This document shows, piece by piece, positions 62,595 to 64,000 of a stretch of DNA of 64,000 bases (positions are counted from its first letter, which is position 1; every line of letters starts with the position of its first letter). Position numbers and translations under genes: made by a program. Source of the stretch: Leeuwenhoekiella polynyae (lineage in GTDB: Bacteria; Bacteroidota; Bacteroidia; Flavobacteriales; Flavobacteriaceae); assembly GCF_042683665.1 (NCBI RefSeq), contig NZ_JBHUOO010000005.1, one strand, 5' to 3'. The notes below the pieces were generated by a model. The model made no database searches and was not told the DNA's origin. It worked only from the letters and a program-made list of their open reading frames with translations.

Positions 62595-64000
62595 ATGAAG
62601 AGAAATACACACACAAATTTTCTTATCCGAAATAAAATGACTCTGTTCTTATTACTAGCGAGTTTTTTAATTTCGGCGAATGTCTTTAGCCAGGGAGGAC
62701 GAACGATCACGGGTACTATTACTTCAGTAGATGACAATATGCCTTTGCCTGGTGTAAACATTGTAGTAGAAGGTACTTCTGCTGCAACGGTAACAGATTT
62801 TGACGGAAACTTTCAACTTAGCGTTCCCGGGAATGATGCAGTACTTGTAATTAGTTATGTAGGTTTTCTTACTAAAAACGTACCCGTAGGCTCTCAAACA
62901 AACTTTACGATATCGTTGGAGACAGATGTTCAGTCGCTAAGTGAAGTAGTTGTAGTAGGATACGGAACGGTGAAAAAATCAGATTTAACTGGAGCTGTAG
63001 GTACAATTGATTCAGAAAGTCTAACCGAACGTAATATCACAAATCCGGTAGAATCTTTACAAGGTTTGGTTCCCGGTGTTCAGGTAAGCAACTCTACTGG
63101 TAGAATAGGTGATGGTTTTAATATCACAATACGTGGTCAAAATTCAATTGGTGGCGGGGGTGACCCACTATTTGTTGTTGATGGGGTACCTACAGATAAT
63201 ATCGACTTTTTGAATCCACAGGATATAGAACGTATGGATATCTTAAAGGATGCATCTTCTACCGCAATTTATGGTTCAAGAGGATCTAATGGTGTTGTAA
63301 TTGTTACAACTCGTAGTGGTGCCGGAGCAAAGGGAGGTTTAACCGTAAGCGTTGAATCTTTTGTAGGTGTTAAAGATGTTGCAAGATTACCTGATCTTAT
63401 GGCTCCACAGACTTGGTGGGATTACCACCAGTCTGCGTATTTAGCAACTGCCGGTACAGATCCTAATACCGGTACGGTTACAGCTGCAACGCTTGCTGAT
63501 GCTGTGGGTGGCGGCGGTAGCAATTCTGAATTATTAAGACGTGTGGCAGCTAACGAATCTTTTGATTGGTATGATGCTGTTTTAAAAACAGGTGTTCAAC
63601 AAAATACTTACGTTAATGCTTCAGGAAGAGCAGAAAACGGTCTAGGTTATAACTTGGGAATAGGGTATCAGAACGAAACCGGAAATATTGATAATGAAGA
63701 ACTCAATAAATACACCTTAAAATTAGGAGTGGATCACAAGATCAATGAGAAATTTACTTTAGGTACAAATGCAACGGTTACATTAATCAATCAAGATCAG
63801 GGATCTGATGTTGCGATGCGAGAAGCATTTAGATTAAATCCTTTTTTAGATCCATATGATTTAGATGGGGTGACTCTTTTTCCACAGCCAGGGAAACTGG
63901 TAGATGAGAACGGTGATTTTATTATTAATAAAACGAGTACCTACAACCCTATTTTAGAGATCAACAACTCAATCGATAACGTACGCCGTTGGAATGTGAT
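62595..64000 (+). CDS. SusC/RagA-family transporter, cut by the right window edge
   Basis: 468 codons of a TonB-dependent outer-membrane transporter are visible, open at 64000. A signal peptide (MTLFLLLASFLISANVFSQ) is followed by the carboxypeptidase-regulatory-like domain (GRTITGTITSVDDNMPLPGV), the SusC box VVVGYGTVKKSDLTGAVG, the plug with IRGQNSIGGGGDPLFVVDG and MDILKDASSTAIYGSRGSNG, and the first barrel strands (YNLGIGYQNETGNID). Start ATG 62595, 33 bp after the GH28 stop. It most likely has a SusD partner just outside the window and imports pectic oligosaccharides. Confidence 0.96.
   Translation, partial: MKRNTHTNFLIRNKMTLFLLLASFLISANVFSQGGRTITGTITSVDDNMPLPGVNIVVEGTSAATVTDFDGNFQLSVPGNDAVLVISYVGFLTKNVPVGSQTNFTISLETDVQSLSEVVVVGYGTVKKSDLTGAVGTIDSESLTERNITNPVESLQGLVPGVQVSNSTGRIGDGFNITIRGQNSIGGGGDPLFVVDGVPTDNIDFLNPQDIERMDILKDASSTAIYGSRGSNGVVIVTTRSGAGAKGGLTVSVESFVGVKDVARLPDLMAPQTWWDYHQSAYLATAGTDPNTGTVTAATLADAVGGGGSNSELLRRVAANESFDWYDAVLKTGVQQNTYVNASGRAENGLGYNLGIGYQNETGNIDNEELNKYTLKLGVDHKINEKFTLGTNATVTLINQDQGSDVAMREAFRLNPFLDPYDLDGVTLFPQPGKLVDENGDFIINKTSTYNPILEINNSIDNVRRWNV

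Overview
The window reads as a chromosomal segment of a Bacteroidota bacterium, most likely a marine or plant/alga-associated member of the Flavobacteriaceae. Evidence: SusC/SusD pairs and polysaccharide utilisation loci (PULs), DUF3078, DUF1599 and DoxX/BT_3928-type genes, a type II plus a type III glutamine synthetase side by side, a Bacteroidota-type curli operon, many lipoproteins, and A+T-rich spacers without Shine-Dalgarno sites. No transposase, integrase, phage gene or CRISPR array was seen.

Region A (1-20025) is a PUL. On the minus strand, reading from 14316 downward, a tightly packed run encodes a cytosolic-looking GH28, a sodium/solute symporter, myo-inositol oxygenase, a GH89 alpha-N-acetylglucosaminidase, an HGSNAT-type membrane acetyltransferase, a GH2 beta-galactosidase, a GH95 alpha-fucosidase and a NagB cut by the window edge. 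A FadR-type GntR regulator is divergent, followed by a SusD and SusC pair on the minus strand. Matching palindromes (ATGT-N3-ACAT) precede both the GH28 operon and SusC. The enzyme set suggests a glycan with (acetyl)glucosamine, a uronic acid and myo-inositol.

Region B (20331-32842) is core metabolism: tRNA-Arg(ACG), a HEIGH-motif protease lipoprotein, clpS, prmA, tpiA, a TlpA-like thioredoxin, an OppB-like permease, a DoxX protein, DUF1599, folP, a Ca/Na antiporter and the two glutamine synthetases.

Region C (32843-39246) is a curli operon: a large curlin-repeat subunit, a small CsgB-like subunit, an apparent CsgH-CsgE fusion, CsgF, CsgG with an extra C-terminal barrel-like domain, and an unfamiliar surface lipoprotein. 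A 370-bp leader with two long imperfect inverted repeats precedes it, and a strong hairpin separates the two curlin genes. Region D (39276-42959) holds purM, a DUF3078 protein and two poorly characterised conserved proteins.

Region E (43007-64000) is a pectin/rhamnogalacturonan-type locus. The minus strand carries a sulfatase, a DUF4861 protein and L-rhamnose mutarotase. The plus strand carries GH105, a second (apparently gapped) DUF4861 gene, then a tight operon kduI-kduD-uxaC-kdgK-eda-dctPQM-uxaB-uxaA. This takes unsaturated uronates and galacturonate through 2-keto-3-deoxygluconate to pyruvate and glyceraldehyde-3-phosphate, with a TRAP transporter for uptake. A LacI-family regulator, a lipoprotein GH28 and the start of a second SusC follow. 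LacI-type operators precede lacI, GH105 and the GH28. The two PULs may connect metabolically: inositol converted to D-glucuronate by the oxygenase of region A is a substrate for UxaC of region E, although uxuA/uxuB needed to finish D-glucuronate are not in the window.
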